Of a stretch of 43,090 nt of DNA, positions 18,103 to 27,980 are shown piece by piece. Origin of the DNA: DASPJL01 sp035628645 (GTDB lineage: Bacteria > Bacteroidota > Bacteroidia > Cytophagales > Cyclobacteriaceae); contig DASPJL010000011.1 of the NCBI GenBank assembly GCA_035628645.1, positions 1 to 43,090 on the forward strand, given 5' to 3'. The position numbers and the translations under genes were made by a program. The notes below the pieces were generated by a model. It had not been told where the DNA came from and searched no databases. It worked only from the letters and a program-made list of their open reading frames with translations. Position 1 is the first letter of the stretch, and each line of letters starts with the position of its first letter.

Positions 18103-18127
18103 CTCCAAGGGTTTTAAACCCTTGGAG
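18103..18127. repeat. 25-bp palindrome (REP-like)
   Basis: CTCCAAGGGTTT and AAACCCTTGGAG form 12-bp perfect arms around a single T. It lies between the start of the frameshifted gene and the clpB terminator. Such palindromes are frequent as dispersed intergenic repeats in Bacteroidota, but only one copy occurs in this window. Confidence 0.6.
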
Positions 18128-18150
18128 AGTTAAACAAGATAGGATGGGGT

Positions 18151-18185
18151 AAAAAAAAGCGGATGATTTTTTTCACCCGCTTTTC
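18151..18185 (-). terminator. clpB terminator
   Basis: On the minus strand AAAGCGG and CCGCTTT form a stem with an A-rich loop, followed by a run of eight T (18151-18158). It stands about 20 bp after the clpB stop. The plus-strand reading also ends in TTTT, so it could work in both directions. Confidence 0.8.
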
Positions 18186-18206
18186 AATTTAAACTAATAA
18201 TTAATA

Positions 18207-20822
18207 TTAAGCTTCTACATGCTGATCTATGTTGATGAACTTCAGATTTTGTTCATCATCCAAAGTCATTTCCACCACTGAATCTTTTGCTATTGTTCCT
18301 TTAATGATTTCTTTCGACAATTCATTCAGGACTTGTCGTTGCAATACCCGCTTCAATGGTCTTGCCCCATATTGAGGATCAAATCCTGTTCTTGAAAGAT
18401 AATCCAAAGCGGCATTATCAGCCGTTAATTTGATTCCGTTTTCTTCTAGTCTTCTTTGAATATCCCTGAATTGTATTTCCACTATTTTTCTGATATTTTC
18501 CGGATTTAAAGGCCAGAACATAATGATCTCATCAATACGGTTCAAGAATTCAGGTCTCATGGTTTTTCTCAAAGTATCCATCACCTGATCTTTGGTTTCT
18601 AAAATGAGGTTAAAATCCTGGTTAGCAGAGGCTCTTTCAAAGTTCTCACGAATAATATGTGATCCCACATTGGAGGTCATGATAATAATCGTGTTCTTGA
18701 AGTTTGCAACCCTACCTTTATTATCTGTTAATCGTCCATCATCCAATACCTGAAGCAAGATGTTGAATACGTCAGGATGGGCTTTTTCAATTTCGTCCAG
18801 CAAGATTACAGAATATGGTCTTCTTCTTACCGCCTCTGTTAATTGCCCGCCTTCTTCGTAACCCACATATCCGGGAGGAGCGCCAATTAATCGGCTCACT
18901 GCATGTCTTTCCTGATATTCAGACATATCTATTCTTACCATGGCATTTTCATCGTTGAAAAGATAATCTGCCAAAGCTCTTGCCACCTCTGTCTTACCAA
19001 CTCCTGTTGTTCCTAAAAATATGAAGGAACCTATAGGACGTTTGGGGTCTTGTAACCCAGCCCTGCTTCGCCTTACTGCGTCGGAGATTGCCCTTATCGC
19101 TTCTTCTTGTCCTGCAATCCTTTTTCCTAACTCTTCCTCTAAATGTAGCAGTTTTTCCCTGTCGCTTTGAAGCATTTTAGATACGGGAACACCGGTCCAT
19201 TTAGCAACCACTTCAGCAATATCCTCAGAAGTTACTTCTTCCTTAAGCATCGCATCGCCATCCTGAAGTTCAGCTACCTGTTTCTGAAGTTCAGAAAGCT
19301 TCGTTTCGCTTTCTCCAATTCTTCCATACCTTATTTCGGCTACTCTGCCGTAATCTCCGGATCTTTCGGCTTGCTCTGCTTCCAGTTTAAATTGCTCAAT
19401 ATTCTCCTTTTCTTTCTGGATATTGGTAATCAGGTTCTTTTCATTTTCCCATTTTGCCTTCAAACTGTTTCTTTCTTCCGAAAGCTCTGCGATTTCCTTA
19501 GACAATGAATCTTCTTTTTCCTTATCATTTTCCCTCTTCATTGCCTCTCTTGCGATTTCCAATTGCATAATTTTTCTTTGGATGGTATCCAATTCTTCAG
19601 GTAAAGAATCTATTTCCAACCTGAGTTTAGAAGCCGCCTCATCCATTAAGTCAATGGCTTTATCCGGTAAAAATCTGTCCGTAATGTATCTGTTGGAAAG
19701 TTCAACGGCAGAAATGATCGCCTCATCCCGAATTCTGACTCCGTGATGCACTTCATATTTGTCTTTAATTCCACGAAGAATAGAAATTGCATCTTCCACG
19801 TTAGGTTCATCTACATATACTGCCTGGAATCTTCTTTCCAGGGCTTTGTCTTTCTCAATATATTTTTGATACTCTTTTAAAGTTGTAGCACCAATGGCAT
19901 GAAGTTCGCCCCGTGCTAATGCAGGTTTTAATAAGTTGGCCGCATCCATAGCTCCTTCACCTCCTGCTCCGGCACCAATTAACGTATGAATTTCATCTAT
20001 GAATAAGATGATTTCACCTTCTGCATCACTTACTTCTTTAATCACCGCTTTTAACCTTTCCTCAAACTCACCTTTGTATTTTGCTCCTGCAATCAAAAGG
20101 CCCATATCCAGGGAAACAATCGTTTTGCTTTTTAGATTTTCAGGAACATCTCCTGAAACAATCCTTTGAGCCAAACCTTCTACAATAGCTGTTTTACCAA
20201 CTCCCGGTTCTCCTAATAACACCGGATTGTTTTTGGTCCTTCTGGAAAGTATCTGCAAAACCCGTCTGATTTCTTCGTCTCGGCCTATCACAGGGTCTAT
20301 CTTACCCGATTTTGCCATCTCATTCAAGTTCTTCGAATACCTTTCCAGGGACTTATATTTCGATTCAGCGTTTTGATCTTTTACACTCGTACCTCCTCTT
20401 AATTCTTTTATCGCTTTTTTGGTATCGGATTCGTTCAATCCGAGTTCTTTTAAAAGTTGTGCGGTTTTATCTCTTCCAGCCAATAGACCAAGAAAAATAT
20501 GTTCGATCGCAACAAATTCATCTTTAAACTCTTTTAGGTAGGAGGTCGCTTTTTGTAAAACAGCGGCCGAATCATTTCCCAAATAAGGTTGTTGCCCGGT
20601 TATTTTTGGATAAGAATTGATGATCTCATCAAGTTTGGTATCTAACTGTGCTCTGTTTACACTTAATTTTTTAAATATAAATGAGATAACATTCTCATCT
20701 GTTAATAGAAGTCCTTTCAATAAATGCCCTGGCTCAATGGCCTGTTGCTGGCTACTCGCAGCAATCTCGGCTGCCTTTTGAACGGCTTCCTGCGCTTTGA
20801 TCGTATAGTTATTGAAGTTCAT
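18207..20822 (-). CDS. clpB: ATP-dependent chaperone ClpB, 871 aa
   Basis: A full-length Hsp100 disaggregase that works with DnaK to recover aggregated proteins in the cytoplasm. The N-terminal Clp repeat domain spans residues ~1-145. The first AAA domain has Walker A GEPGVGKT (204-211) and Walker B LFIDEIHTLIGAG. The coiled-coil M domain follows (~400-530, SLSKEIAELSEERNSLKAKW region). The second AAA domain has Walker A GTTGVGKT, Walker B VILLDEIEKAHPD and sensor-2 GARPLKR. Length is normal. No CIRCE-like inverted repeat is visible upstream. It is monocistronic, with its own terminator. Confidence 0.97.
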   Translation of the reverse strand: MNFNNYTIKAQEAVQKAAEIAASSQQQAIEPGHLLKGLLLTDENVISFIFKKLSVNRAQLDTKLDEIINSYPKITGQQPYLGNDSAAVLQKATSYLKEFKDEFVAIEHIFLGLLAGRDKTAQLLKELGLNESDTKKAIKELRGGTSVKDQNAESKYKSLERYSKNLNEMAKSGKIDPVIGRDEEIRRVLQILSRRTKNNPVLLGEPGVGKTAIVEGLAQRIVSGDVPENLKSKTIVSLDMGLLIAGAKYKGEFEERLKAVIKEVSDAEGEIILFIDEIHTLIGAGAGGEGAMDAANLLKPALARGELHAIGATTLKEYQKYIEKDKALERRFQAVYVDEPNVEDAISILRGIKDKYEVHHGVRIRDEAIISAVELSNRYITDRFLPDKAIDLMDEAASKLRLEIDSLPEELDTIQRKIMQLEIAREAMKRENDKEKEDSLSKEIAELSEERNSLKAKWENEKNLITNIQKEKENIEQFKLEAEQAERSGDYGRVAEIRYGRIGESETKLSELQKQVAELQDGDAMLKEEVTSEDIAEVVAKWTGVPVSKMLQSDREKLLHLEEELGKRIAGQEEAIRAISDAVRRSRAGLQDPKRPIGSFIFLGTTGVGKTEVARALADYLFNDENAMVRIDMSEYQERHAVSRLIGAPPGYVGYEEGGQLTEAVRRRPYSVILLDEIEKAHPDVFNILLQVLDDGRLTDNKGRVANFKNTIIIMTSNVGSHIIRENFERASANQDFNLILETKDQVMDTLRKTMRPEFLNRIDEIIMFWPLNPENIRKIVEIQFRDIQRRLEENGIKLTADNAALDYLSRTGFDPQYGARPLKRVLQRQVLNELSKEIIKGTIAKDSVVEMTLDDEQNLKFINIDQHVEA

Positions 20823-20845
20823 AATTTTATTCCTGTTTATTTTTC

Positions 20846-21176
20846 TTACGAACCTAACCGATCAAAGGGTAATCCAAAATGATAGAAATCAACGATCCAG
20901 GAATTTTTGTCATATATTTTAAATCTCAAGATAAAATATGTGGTCGTATTGTCTTTTTTTAAGACAAGTTGTAATTTATTTAATCTATTAATGAGTTTTT
21001 TTGGATGATATAATGAAATAGCTTTTCTATAACCATCGATAGAAATTAAATTTTTCAAACCTTTTCTTGTTATTTTTTGTATTGATATTGAAATAATGGA
21101 ACTTTATAACCATCTTCATAGGGCAAATAGATTTAGGTAAGGGCGAGAGGATGTTGAATAGATACTTCTTAGTCAC
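20846..21176 (-). pseudogene. Possible frameshifted small gene
   Basis: A protein-like frame (from about 21133 down to the stop at 20846) lacks an ATG and reads YEDGYKVPLFQYQYKK and then SIDGYRKAISLYHPKKLIN. A second frame, shifted by one base, opens upstream with GTG at 21176, preceded by AAAGGAG at a spacing of 8, and reads TKKYLFNILSPLPK. Joining them near 21132-21136 would give one protein of about 110 residues. No family is recognised. It may be a decayed gene, or the resemblance could be chance. Confidence 0.35.
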
Positions 21177-21453
21177 TTTAGTCACTCCTTTAAATTATTC
21201 ATTTTTCATAAGTTTTGAAGATTAGCATAATTAGGATTAGTTGTCCAAGGCCATTTCAGGATTATAACATTGACAATTAACATATTCGTTAATTTTTATT
21301 TTAATTTTACTGTTGAATCGTTTGTTATCTTGAAATCTTTGCAAGCTATATTTATGATGGCTCTCTATAGTTCCAAACACCTTCTTTTTGATGATCAATA
21401 AGAAAGTAAAACTCAAATAAACCCGCATGGGATAACTTTTAATTTTTTAATTA

Positions 21454-22683
21454 GTGAAATTCAACGAATTTAATTTTGACCCTAACCTCCTCGAAGGATT
21501 GGATGCAATGGGTTTTTCAAACGCCACACCTATTCAGGAAATGGCGATACCTGTAATCTTAGAAGGGAAAGATATTATAGCTTGTGCTCAAACGGGCACG
21601 GGAAAGACTGCTGCATATTTGCTTCCTGTACTTAATAAAATTATTAATACTGAGAAACGACATTTAAACACCTTAATCCTTTCACCGACACGTGAATTGG
21701 CAGTACAAATAGATCAACAGGTAGAAGGACTAGCTTATTTTATTTCAGTAAGTTCTATTTCTATTTATGGTGGTGGAAGCGGCGTTGCCTGGGATCAGCA
21801 GAAGCGAGCCATGACGGAAGGCGCTGATATTATAATTGCCACTCCCGGCAGATTAATTGCTTTACTTGCCTCTGGCACAATTAATTTTGACCATTTGGAG
21901 CACCTCATTTTGGATGAGGCGGACAGAATGCTGGATATGGGTTTTTATGATGATATTGTAAAAATTATCAACTATCTGCCCTCAAAAAGACAAACATTGC
22001 TTTTTTCGGCAACGATGCCTCCTAAGATCAGAATGTTGGCGAACAAAATATTGAACCGGCCTGAAGAAATAAACATTGCATTGTCTCAGCCTGCCGAAGG
22101 AATAGCTCAACAAGCCTACCAGGTTTTTGATAACCAAAAGACGAGATTGTTGATGCAGATCTTTAGTGAGGACAAATATACCAGCGCTATAATTTTTGCT
22201 TCGACAAAGGAAAATGTGAAAGTACTGGAGCGGGAACTTAAGAAATTGAAGCTTCCTGTAAAAGCATTTCACTCCGACCTCGAGCAACAAGAAAGAGAAA
22301 GTATTCTAAGGGATTTTAAAAACCGGCAGCTTCAGATACTTATTGGAACGGACATCTTATCCCGAGGAATAGATGTAGAAGGGATAAGTTTAGTGGTGAA
22401 TTATGACGTTCCCCCGGATCCTGAAGATTATATTCACAGGATTGGAAGGACAGCACGTGCAGCTACCACAGGCACAGCCATAACTTTTGTCAATGAAAAA
22501 GACAACAGGAAATTCCTGAGAATTGAAAAACTGATCGGAAAGGAAATCCCTAAAATGACATTACCAGTTGAGTTGGGAGAGGGACCCGTTTTTCAGACAG
22601 AATACAGGAAGCCGAAGTCCTTTTCTAAAAAACCCTGGAGAGGAAAAAGAAAAGGGGGCAACAACAGAGCCGAGAAAAGGTAA
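21454..22683 (+). CDS. DEAD-box RNA helicase (RhlE-like), 409 aa
   Basis: ATP-dependent RNA helicase. The Q motif is GFSNATPIQ, motif I AQTGTGKT (residues 45-52), motif Ia PTRELA, motif II DEAD (154-157), motif III SAT (185-187) and motif VI HRIGRTAR. After residue ~375 there is a short basic tail (KSFSKKPWRGKRKGG) typical of cold-shock or ribosome-associated members. The start is a GTG at 21454. A terminator hairpin follows at 22714-22749. Function is inferred as RNA remodelling in ribosome assembly or RNA decay. Confidence 0.93.
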   Translation: MKFNEFNFDPNLLEGLDAMGFSNATPIQEMAIPVILEGKDIIACAQTGTGKTAAYLLPVLNKIINTEKRHLNTLILSPTRELAVQIDQQVEGLAYFISVSSISIYGGGSGVAWDQQKRAMTEGADIIIATPGRLIALLASGTINFDHLEHLILDEADRMLDMGFYDDIVKIINYLPSKRQTLLFSATMPPKIRMLANKILNRPEEINIALSQPAEGIAQQAYQVFDNQKTRLLMQIFSEDKYTSAIIFASTKENVKVLERELKKLKLPVKAFHSDLEQQERESILRDFKNRQLQILIGTDILSRGIDVEGISLVVNYDVPPDPEDYIHRIGRTARAATTGTAITFVNEKDNRKFLRIEKLIGKEIPKMTLPVELGEGPVFQTEYRKPKSFSKKPWRGKRKGGNNRAEKR

Positions 22684-22713
22684 TTCATTATTCGCTTTAA
22701 ACACGGAGAAAAT

Positions 22714-22749
22714 AAAAAAACCGGGAATATATTTTACGCCCGGTTTTTT
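22714..22749. terminator. Bidirectional terminator
   Basis: CCGGG (22721-22725) and CCCGG (22739-22743) form a stem flanked by A7 on the left and T6 on the right. It serves the helicase gene on the plus strand and could also stop transcription from the TonB-type receptor gene on the minus strand. Confidence 0.75.
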
Positions 22750-22823
22750 ATTTATTATTCTAAACAAACAATTGAAAATCATTTTTATTAATGGCGTATT
22801 AAACCATTAGGTTTTTTTTGCCC

Positions 22824-25601
22824 TTATTTGACTGGTTGTTCCGAAGCAGGTTTTGTTTCTGACTCAGGCCCCTTTCCCGTTTCAGCATTCTCCACTTTTG
22901 ATGTATTGGATTCAACATTTTCAGAAGGCTTAATGGTTTTTTGATTCGTATTATCTAAAACTTCAGCATCCTGATCTTTCTTTTGATTGTCATTTTTATC
23001 GTTATTCTGGATTTGTTGTCCTGATTGAGGTCTTGGTCCACCTTGTCTTCTTCCGGCAGGTGCGGGAGCGCCGCCTCCTTGTGGTGCGTCTGAAGAACTG
23101 TCCCCACCTTGTTTTAAATCATCATTGCTTACGGATCTTCTTCTTTTTCTTGGTTGGTCATTGGCATTTAATTTACCAATTCTATAACTGAAGTTGACCT
23201 TGAAGTTCATGTTGTACATCACGTTCGTGCTGCTTTGATTTATAAATGCGGAGCTGATTTCATTTTTCATCTTAAACCCTTTCGTGTTAAGGAAGTTTTC
23301 TGCTCCAAATCCAATGCTGCCCCTTTCGTTATTGAAGTCTTTCTTAACGTTAAGGCTGTATATTCCAAATCCTCCTTGTTTTCCTTGTAGTTGAACCTGG
23401 TTTCCTCGATAAAATGAAAACAATTGCAAACCCCAGCCTTTACCTAAATTATAACTTCCAAATGCCCTAAAACTTGCTACCCATCCTTCATTGCTAGCAT
23501 TGAATTCAGGATCAGGGACATTGTTTGTTAATACAGAATAATAGACATCCGTACCTCCATTCAAGGTAAGTTTATTACCTATCCTGATATTTGTAAAAAG
23601 ACTAAGTCCATAAGCATCTTCTTTTCCTATGTTTCTGTAGGTGGTTGTGATCCTATTTCCTTCCGGCTCTAATCGGATACTCTGAATCGCGCCGGTGGTA
23701 TTTCTCATAAAACCAGTAAGGAAAATAGAAGTGGATTTTATATAAGTGCTATAAGAAAGCTCATAATTGTTGGTGTATTCTGGTTTTAGATCAGGGTTAC
23801 CTATAGTTGGTTGAAGCGGGTTAGAAGACTGTCTGTTTGGATTTAGGAACTGAAGTGAAGGCCTTTGAATTCGTCTATTGTAAGCTGCTTTTATCGTGTT
23901 CCCGCTTTTGAGTTTCTTGGAAATATTTACGCTGGGGACAAGAACACCATAAGGCTTTATATTTACCTTTTTGTTTTCATCGTTTTCAAAGGAAGCATCT
24001 ATCGTAGTATATTCGTAGCGACTGCCGGCCTTTATACTGTAATTTTTGGGAAGGTTAAGCGTATAAGAAAAATATCCTGAAGATACGTTTTGCTGATAAT
24101 TGAAAATGTTTCCCAAATTGTTATCAGTGGAAGGAGTATAGATTTCATCCGCGCCTGCGTGATAGTATTGATAATCACTGATTACATTCCTGATGATTTG
24201 TTTGGCGCCCAATTCCAGGATTTGGTTCTTGGCAATTGGATCAAGGTAATCTGCCTGTACGGTAATTTCCTGGTTATAGCTTTCATTCAGGTTTTTGATG
24301 AATTCGCTTTCGGAAAAGTCCTCATCAAGGATTGCATTTATAAAATCATTCGTACGGTTATTTCGGCTCCATTGCGATAATATGCTAAATTCTTTCTGAG
24401 GTTTTTCAAAGGATCTAATATAATTTAGGTTTAAATCCCATGTGTTTGAAAGATCCGACACATTTACATCTCTGACGCTCTTGTTCTGATAAACTCCATT
24501 CTTAAAGCTTTCAGATAATAAATTATCCTGTGAATTATTAAAATTTCTTAACCCTAATTGAAGTGAAGCCGAAAGAAAGTTCTTTTTGTTGATGTCGTAG
24601 TCCCAACCCAACTGGTACCGCCCGAACATCATATTTGTCCGGGTATCTGCGCTTTGAAGACTTAACAAAGTGGTATCCTCATGAATAAATGTTTCTTGCC
24701 TGTTTTGAAAACTTCCCTTTACATTATATCCTGCTCTTCCCCAGCCTCCCAGAGAAAAAGCCATTTTTCCCTTCCTGAAACTTCCATTCAAACCCAGGTT
24801 TGATCCCCTTAAACCGGCGCTGCTGTTTATGTTTAGTGAAAACCCGTCAATAGCGTTCTTCTTGGTAATAATATTGATTATTCCGGCAGATCCTTCCGCA
24901 TCGTATTTGGCAGAAGGAGAAGTAATAACTTCCACAGAAACAATCATATCTGATGGAATTTGCTTTAATGCATCGGCTACACTGGAAGCGGCAATGGTAG
25001 AAGGCCGGTTATTGATCAAGACTCTTATGCTTTGGCTTCCTCTTATGGATACATTTCCATCGAGGTCGACGGATAGATTTGGCACTTTCCTTAATACATC
25101 TGTAGCATCTCCTCCTTTATTTGATGCATCACCTTCAGCATGATAAACGGTTCGGTCTACCTTTTCTTCTATTAAAGACCTTTGTCCCTCTATAGTGATC
25201 TCTTTCAAAACTTCTATCGCCGGACTTAATAAAACAGTACCCAATTCTATTTCATCCTTTTTGCTATCCACCGTTACAGTGAGGGTTTTAGGTTTGTAGC
25301 CGATAAAAGAAATGATCACCAGATAATTTCCTTCACTTACTTTAGCCAGGCTGAATTTCCCATTTTCCTCGCATATTGTGCCGTCTACAGGTTTTTTTGT
25401 AGTTGGGTCGGATAAAGTAATGGTTGCAAAAGGTACAGGTTGCCGGGTTGCAGAATCTATGACAATTCCTGAAATAGTGGCATTGCCTTTCAAATTGTCA
25501 ATTAATTCTGAAAAAGTTGGTTTCGATGACACTCCTCCGTTCCCTGAAAAGGCAAACGTGCTCAGAGAGAGAAGAATTAATAAGGTAGAAAGTGTTTTCA
25601 T
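22824..25601 (-). CDS. TonB-dependent-receptor-like outer-membrane protein with disordered tail, 925 aa
   Basis: Signal peptide (residues 1-19), then a carboxypeptidase-regulatory-like domain (~40-130, ISGIVIDSATRQPVPFATITL). A TonB plug-like domain (~135-250, DVLRKVPNLSVDLDGNVSIRG, SAGIINIITKK) and an outer-membrane beta-barrel of the OMP_b-brl_3 type (~255-810) follow. Such receptors import unknown nutrients or act as structural OMPs. No SusD gene is adjacent. After the last barrel strand (NFSYRIGKL) about 114 further residues are rich in Gly, Pro, Gln, Asn, Asp, Lys and Glu and look disordered. They would lie in the periplasm. This extension is not typical of the family. Confidence 0.9.
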   Translation of the reverse strand: MKTLSTLLILLSLSTFAFSGNGGVSSKPTFSELIDNLKGNATISGIVIDSATRQPVPFATITLSDPTTKKPVDGTICEENGKFSLAKVSEGNYLVIISFIGYKPKTLTVTVDSKKDEIELGTVLLSPAIEVLKEITIEGQRSLIEEKVDRTVYHAEGDASNKGGDATDVLRKVPNLSVDLDGNVSIRGSQSIRVLINNRPSTIAASSVADALKQIPSDMIVSVEVITSPSAKYDAEGSAGIINIITKKNAIDGFSLNINSSAGLRGSNLGLNGSFRKGKMAFSLGGWGRAGYNVKGSFQNRQETFIHEDTTLLSLQSADTRTNMMFGRYQLGWDYDINKKNFLSASLQLGLRNFNNSQDNLLSESFKNGVYQNKSVRDVNVSDLSNTWDLNLNYIRSFEKPQKEFSILSQWSRNNRTNDFINAILDEDFSESEFIKNLNESYNQEITVQADYLDPIAKNQILELGAKQIIRNVISDYQYYHAGADEIYTPSTDNNLGNIFNYQQNVSSGYFSYTLNLPKNYSIKAGSRYEYTTIDASFENDENKKVNIKPYGVLVPSVNISKKLKSGNTIKAAYNRRIQRPSLQFLNPNRQSSNPLQPTIGNPDLKPEYTNNYELSYSTYIKSTSIFLTGFMRNTTGAIQSIRLEPEGNRITTTYRNIGKEDAYGLSLFTNIRIGNKLTLNGGTDVYYSVLTNNVPDPEFNASNEGWVASFRAFGSYNLGKGWGLQLFSFYRGNQVQLQGKQGGFGIYSLNVKKDFNNERGSIGFGAENFLNTKGFKMKNEISSAFINQSSTNVMYNMNFKVNFSYRIGKLNANDQPRKRRRSVSNDDLKQGGDSSSDAPQGGGAPAPAGRRQGGPRPQSGQQIQNNDKNDNQKKDQDAEVLDNTNQKTIKPSENVESNTSKVENAETGKGPESETKPASEQPVK

Positions 25602-25864
25602 GTTATTAACTGTTATTCTATTTTATTTTGAGTTTTTGACTCTTGTATTTTGAGTGGTACAAAGGAATAATAATTTTTAAAATTTTTTCCGGGAAATAGA
25701 CAATCCGGTTGAAAAACTCGACACTTCCGCTTTTTAATTGTTTTCAAAGAATAACAGATAATTGACCGGAGAAGTCGAATAAAAAAAGGAAAGGGTAGAA
25801 AACATGAATCGGCAATAAATCAGTTAATGGTGATTCCTTATCTTTAACCTTATATTAAAAAATT
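25602..25864. other. Divergent intergenic region
   Basis: This 263-bp gap separates the receptor gene (minus) from the LytS-type kinase (plus). No supported frame was found. The kinase side contains TATCTTTA at about 25840, one base off the -7 box TAnnTTTG, without a convincing upstream element. Confidence 0.35.
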
Positions 25865-26920
25865 ATGCAAAGGCATGTCCCGCGATTTAGAGTCGCTTTA
25901 CTTCATATAGCTTTCTGGTGTGTTTATCTTACTTTTTCTTTCTACGAGATCAATACCCATTCCTCAAGAAGTGAGAGTTATAGTATAATTAGAGTACTTT
26001 TCTTTTCATTATTTGAATTGAGCTTTCTTTTGTTGCCGGCTTATTTAAATTATTTTATATTCCTTCCCAGATGGTTGGAGAAAAAAAATGTAATAAGATA
26101 TATTCTTGAATTTTCCATTCCTTTTATTTTAATAGTTATTCTCAGGGTCTATCTTCAACGGTATCTTGTAGATGGTTATTCGCACCAATTCAGGTATTTC
26201 TACAGTACTTTATTTATTGTGCAGGTGGTAAGTGTTACCTTATTCATTTCATTTTTTGTGGGCATGCTTAGGTTTGCTTCAGAATGGTTTGAGTTTGAAG
26301 CCACTAAAAAGGAAGTAGAAAATGAACGGTTATTGGCAGAACTTAATTTCCTGAAGGAACAAATCAATCCTCATTTTCTTTTTAATACCCTTAATAATTT
26401 GTATTACCTGGCCTATACAAAATCACCCAATACCACCGAAGTAATAGCCAAGCTTTCTCAGATGATGCGGTATATGATTTATGATTCCAATCATCCCAAA
26501 GTTATACTGAGCAAGGAAATCGAGTATATGGAAAACTATATAAGTTTAGAAAGGCTTAGACTTAATAATCAAATCCCAATTGATTTTTCCATCAGAGGAA
26601 ATCCTGATCAGGCAATGATTGCCCCACTTATTTTGATTACTTTTCTTGAAAATGCATTTAAACATGGTGTCAGCAATAATAATCCAGACTCCTGGGTTAA
26701 GGTTTTAATAAATATTTCTGACGATCAATGCCTTTATAAGGTAGAAAATAGTAAACTTTCAGAATCAGGAAAGCATGAGCAGAAATCTGGGATAGGACTA
26801 CAGAATGTAAAAAGACGACTTGAACTTAGTTATCCGGAAAAATATACTTTAACAGTAGAAGATCATCCTCAATCTTATTCCGTTGAACTGATATTAAATT
26901 TAAAAAACCCAATAGAATAA
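25865..26920 (+). CDS. LytS-type membrane sensor histidine kinase, 351 aa
   Basis: A sensor kinase with about four transmembrane helices (residues ~12-30, ~42-68, ~78-95, ~112-135), a cytoplasmic linker and a His_kinase domain. The H-box is QINPHFLFNTLNNL, with the predicted phosphorylated H170, and the N-box LITFLENAFKHGV binds ATP. The G-box is SGIGLQNVKRRL. Length and layout match the Bacteroidota LytS/YehU group. It is followed 41 bp later by the LytTR regulator, its cognate partner. The signal is not known. Confidence 0.94.
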   Translation: MQRHVPRFRVALLHIAFWCVYLTFSFYEINTHSSRSESYSIIRVLFFSLFELSFLLLPAYLNYFIFLPRWLEKKNVIRYILEFSIPFILIVILRVYLQRYLVDGYSHQFRYFYSTLFIVQVVSVTLFISFFVGMLRFASEWFEFEATKKEVENERLLAELNFLKEQINPHFLFNTLNNLYYLAYTKSPNTTEVIAKLSQMMRYMIYDSNHPKVILSKEIEYMENYISLERLRLNNQIPIDFSIRGNPDQAMIAPLILITFLENAFKHGVSNNNPDSWVKVLINISDDQCLYKVENSKLSESGKHEQKSGIGLQNVKRRLELSYPEKYTLTVEDHPQSYSVELILNLKNPIE

Positions 26921-26961
26921 AGGCAGGATAGCAGAAAGCTACAGATATTAATATTTTTAAG

Positions 26962-27693
26962 ATGAAAATTAATTGTCTTATAGTTGAAGATGAACCATTA
27001 GCCAGGAATCTGCTTATAGAATATGTTGGCAAAATCTCTTATGTAAATTTAGTAGAAGCTTGCTCCAGTCCCTTGGCTGCAATAGAAATTTTAAGAACTA
27101 CTGCAATTGACCTGCTTTTTCTGGATATTCAGATGCCTGAAATTACCGGAATTACCCTCCTTAAAATTTTGCAAAGAAGACCATTGGTTGTTTTAACAAC
27201 TGCTTACTCTCAATATGCTTTAGAAAGTTATGAATTGGACGTAGTAGACTATCTGTTAAAGCCCATCACTTTTGAACGTTTCTTAAAAGCTGTTGAAAAG
27301 GTAAATCAACGGTTAGCTCAGTCTCCTGATTTCAGGGGTGCAGAAAAACCAGTCACAGATACTCCCGCTTTCGTTTTTGTGAAGGACGGAACAAAGCTGG
27401 TAAAAATACTTATTGATGACATTCTTTATATAGAGGGGCTTAAAGATTATGTGGCAATCTACACCGGGAACCAAAAGATAGTGACACTTCAAAGAATAAA
27501 AACTTTGGAAACCCAGCTTCCTTCAAACAAATTTATCAGGATCCACAATTCATACATTGTTGCTCTTTCGGGTATTGATACAATCCATAAAGAGAGGATA
27601 CAAATTGGAAATAAATTCATTCCTATAAGCGATTCTTATAAAAAATCATTTAGAGAATTTATCAATAGAAATTATTTGCAACCCCCCGAATAA
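26962..27693 (+). CDS. LytTR-family response regulator, 243 aa
   Basis: Receiver domain (~1-120) with acidic pocket ED (residues 9-10), phosphorylation site D55 in LLFLDIQMPE and KP at YLLKPIT. The LytTR DNA-binding domain covers ~140-240 (FVFVKDGTKLVKI, DILYIEGLKDYVAIY, FIRIHNSYIVAL). It is co-transcribed with the LytS-type kinase just upstream and likely activates transcription from direct-repeat sites. Targets are unknown; the small secreted-protein gene at 27981 is the nearest downstream candidate. Confidence 0.95.
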   Translation: MKINCLIVEDEPLARNLLIEYVGKISYVNLVEACSSPLAAIEILRTTAIDLLFLDIQMPEITGITLLKILQRRPLVVLTTAYSQYALESYELDVVDYLLKPITFERFLKAVEKVNQRLAQSPDFRGAEKPVTDTPAFVFVKDGTKLVKILIDDILYIEGLKDYVAIYTGNQKIVTLQRIKTLETQLPSNKFIRIHNSYIVALSGIDTIHKERIQIGNKFIPISDSYKKSFREFINRNYLQPPE

Positions 27694-27927
27694 GAAAATT
27701 TTAAAGAGACGCTTCATTTCGACCCTATTTAATAATTCTGAAAAATATCAGAATAACTATAATATATTTTAAAATTTTCGTCCACTCAGTTATTTAATTA
27801 GCATTGCTACATTTTAACAGGTATTTATTTGGATAGTTACATTAATTAAATGCATAGTATAATTAGTATTTATAATGCAATTATTGCTTTTCAAGTATAA
27901 TAATTCATGCAAACCTTTGTGCAATCG

Positions 27928-27958
27928 TTTGCAGATTAAAAAATCCTTTTTACATTTG
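27928..27958 (+). promoter_or_regulatory. Bacteroidota sigma-70 type promoter
   Basis: TTTG at 27928-27931 and TACATTTG at 27951-27958 are separated by exactly 19 bp. This matches the Bacteroidota consensus TTTG-N19-21-TAnnTTTG. The start codon of the 205-aa gene is at 27981. An inverted repeat, ATTCTGA/TCAGAAT, lies further upstream at 27735-27754. Confidence 0.85.
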
Positions 27959-27980
27959 TATTGTCAAAACGAAAATTACT

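Noticed and set aside
21237..21428. 63-aa minus-strand frame with a hydrophobic start
   Set aside because: Its start lies 25 bp from the divergent helicase start, leaving no space for promoters, and the sequence resembles no known protein.
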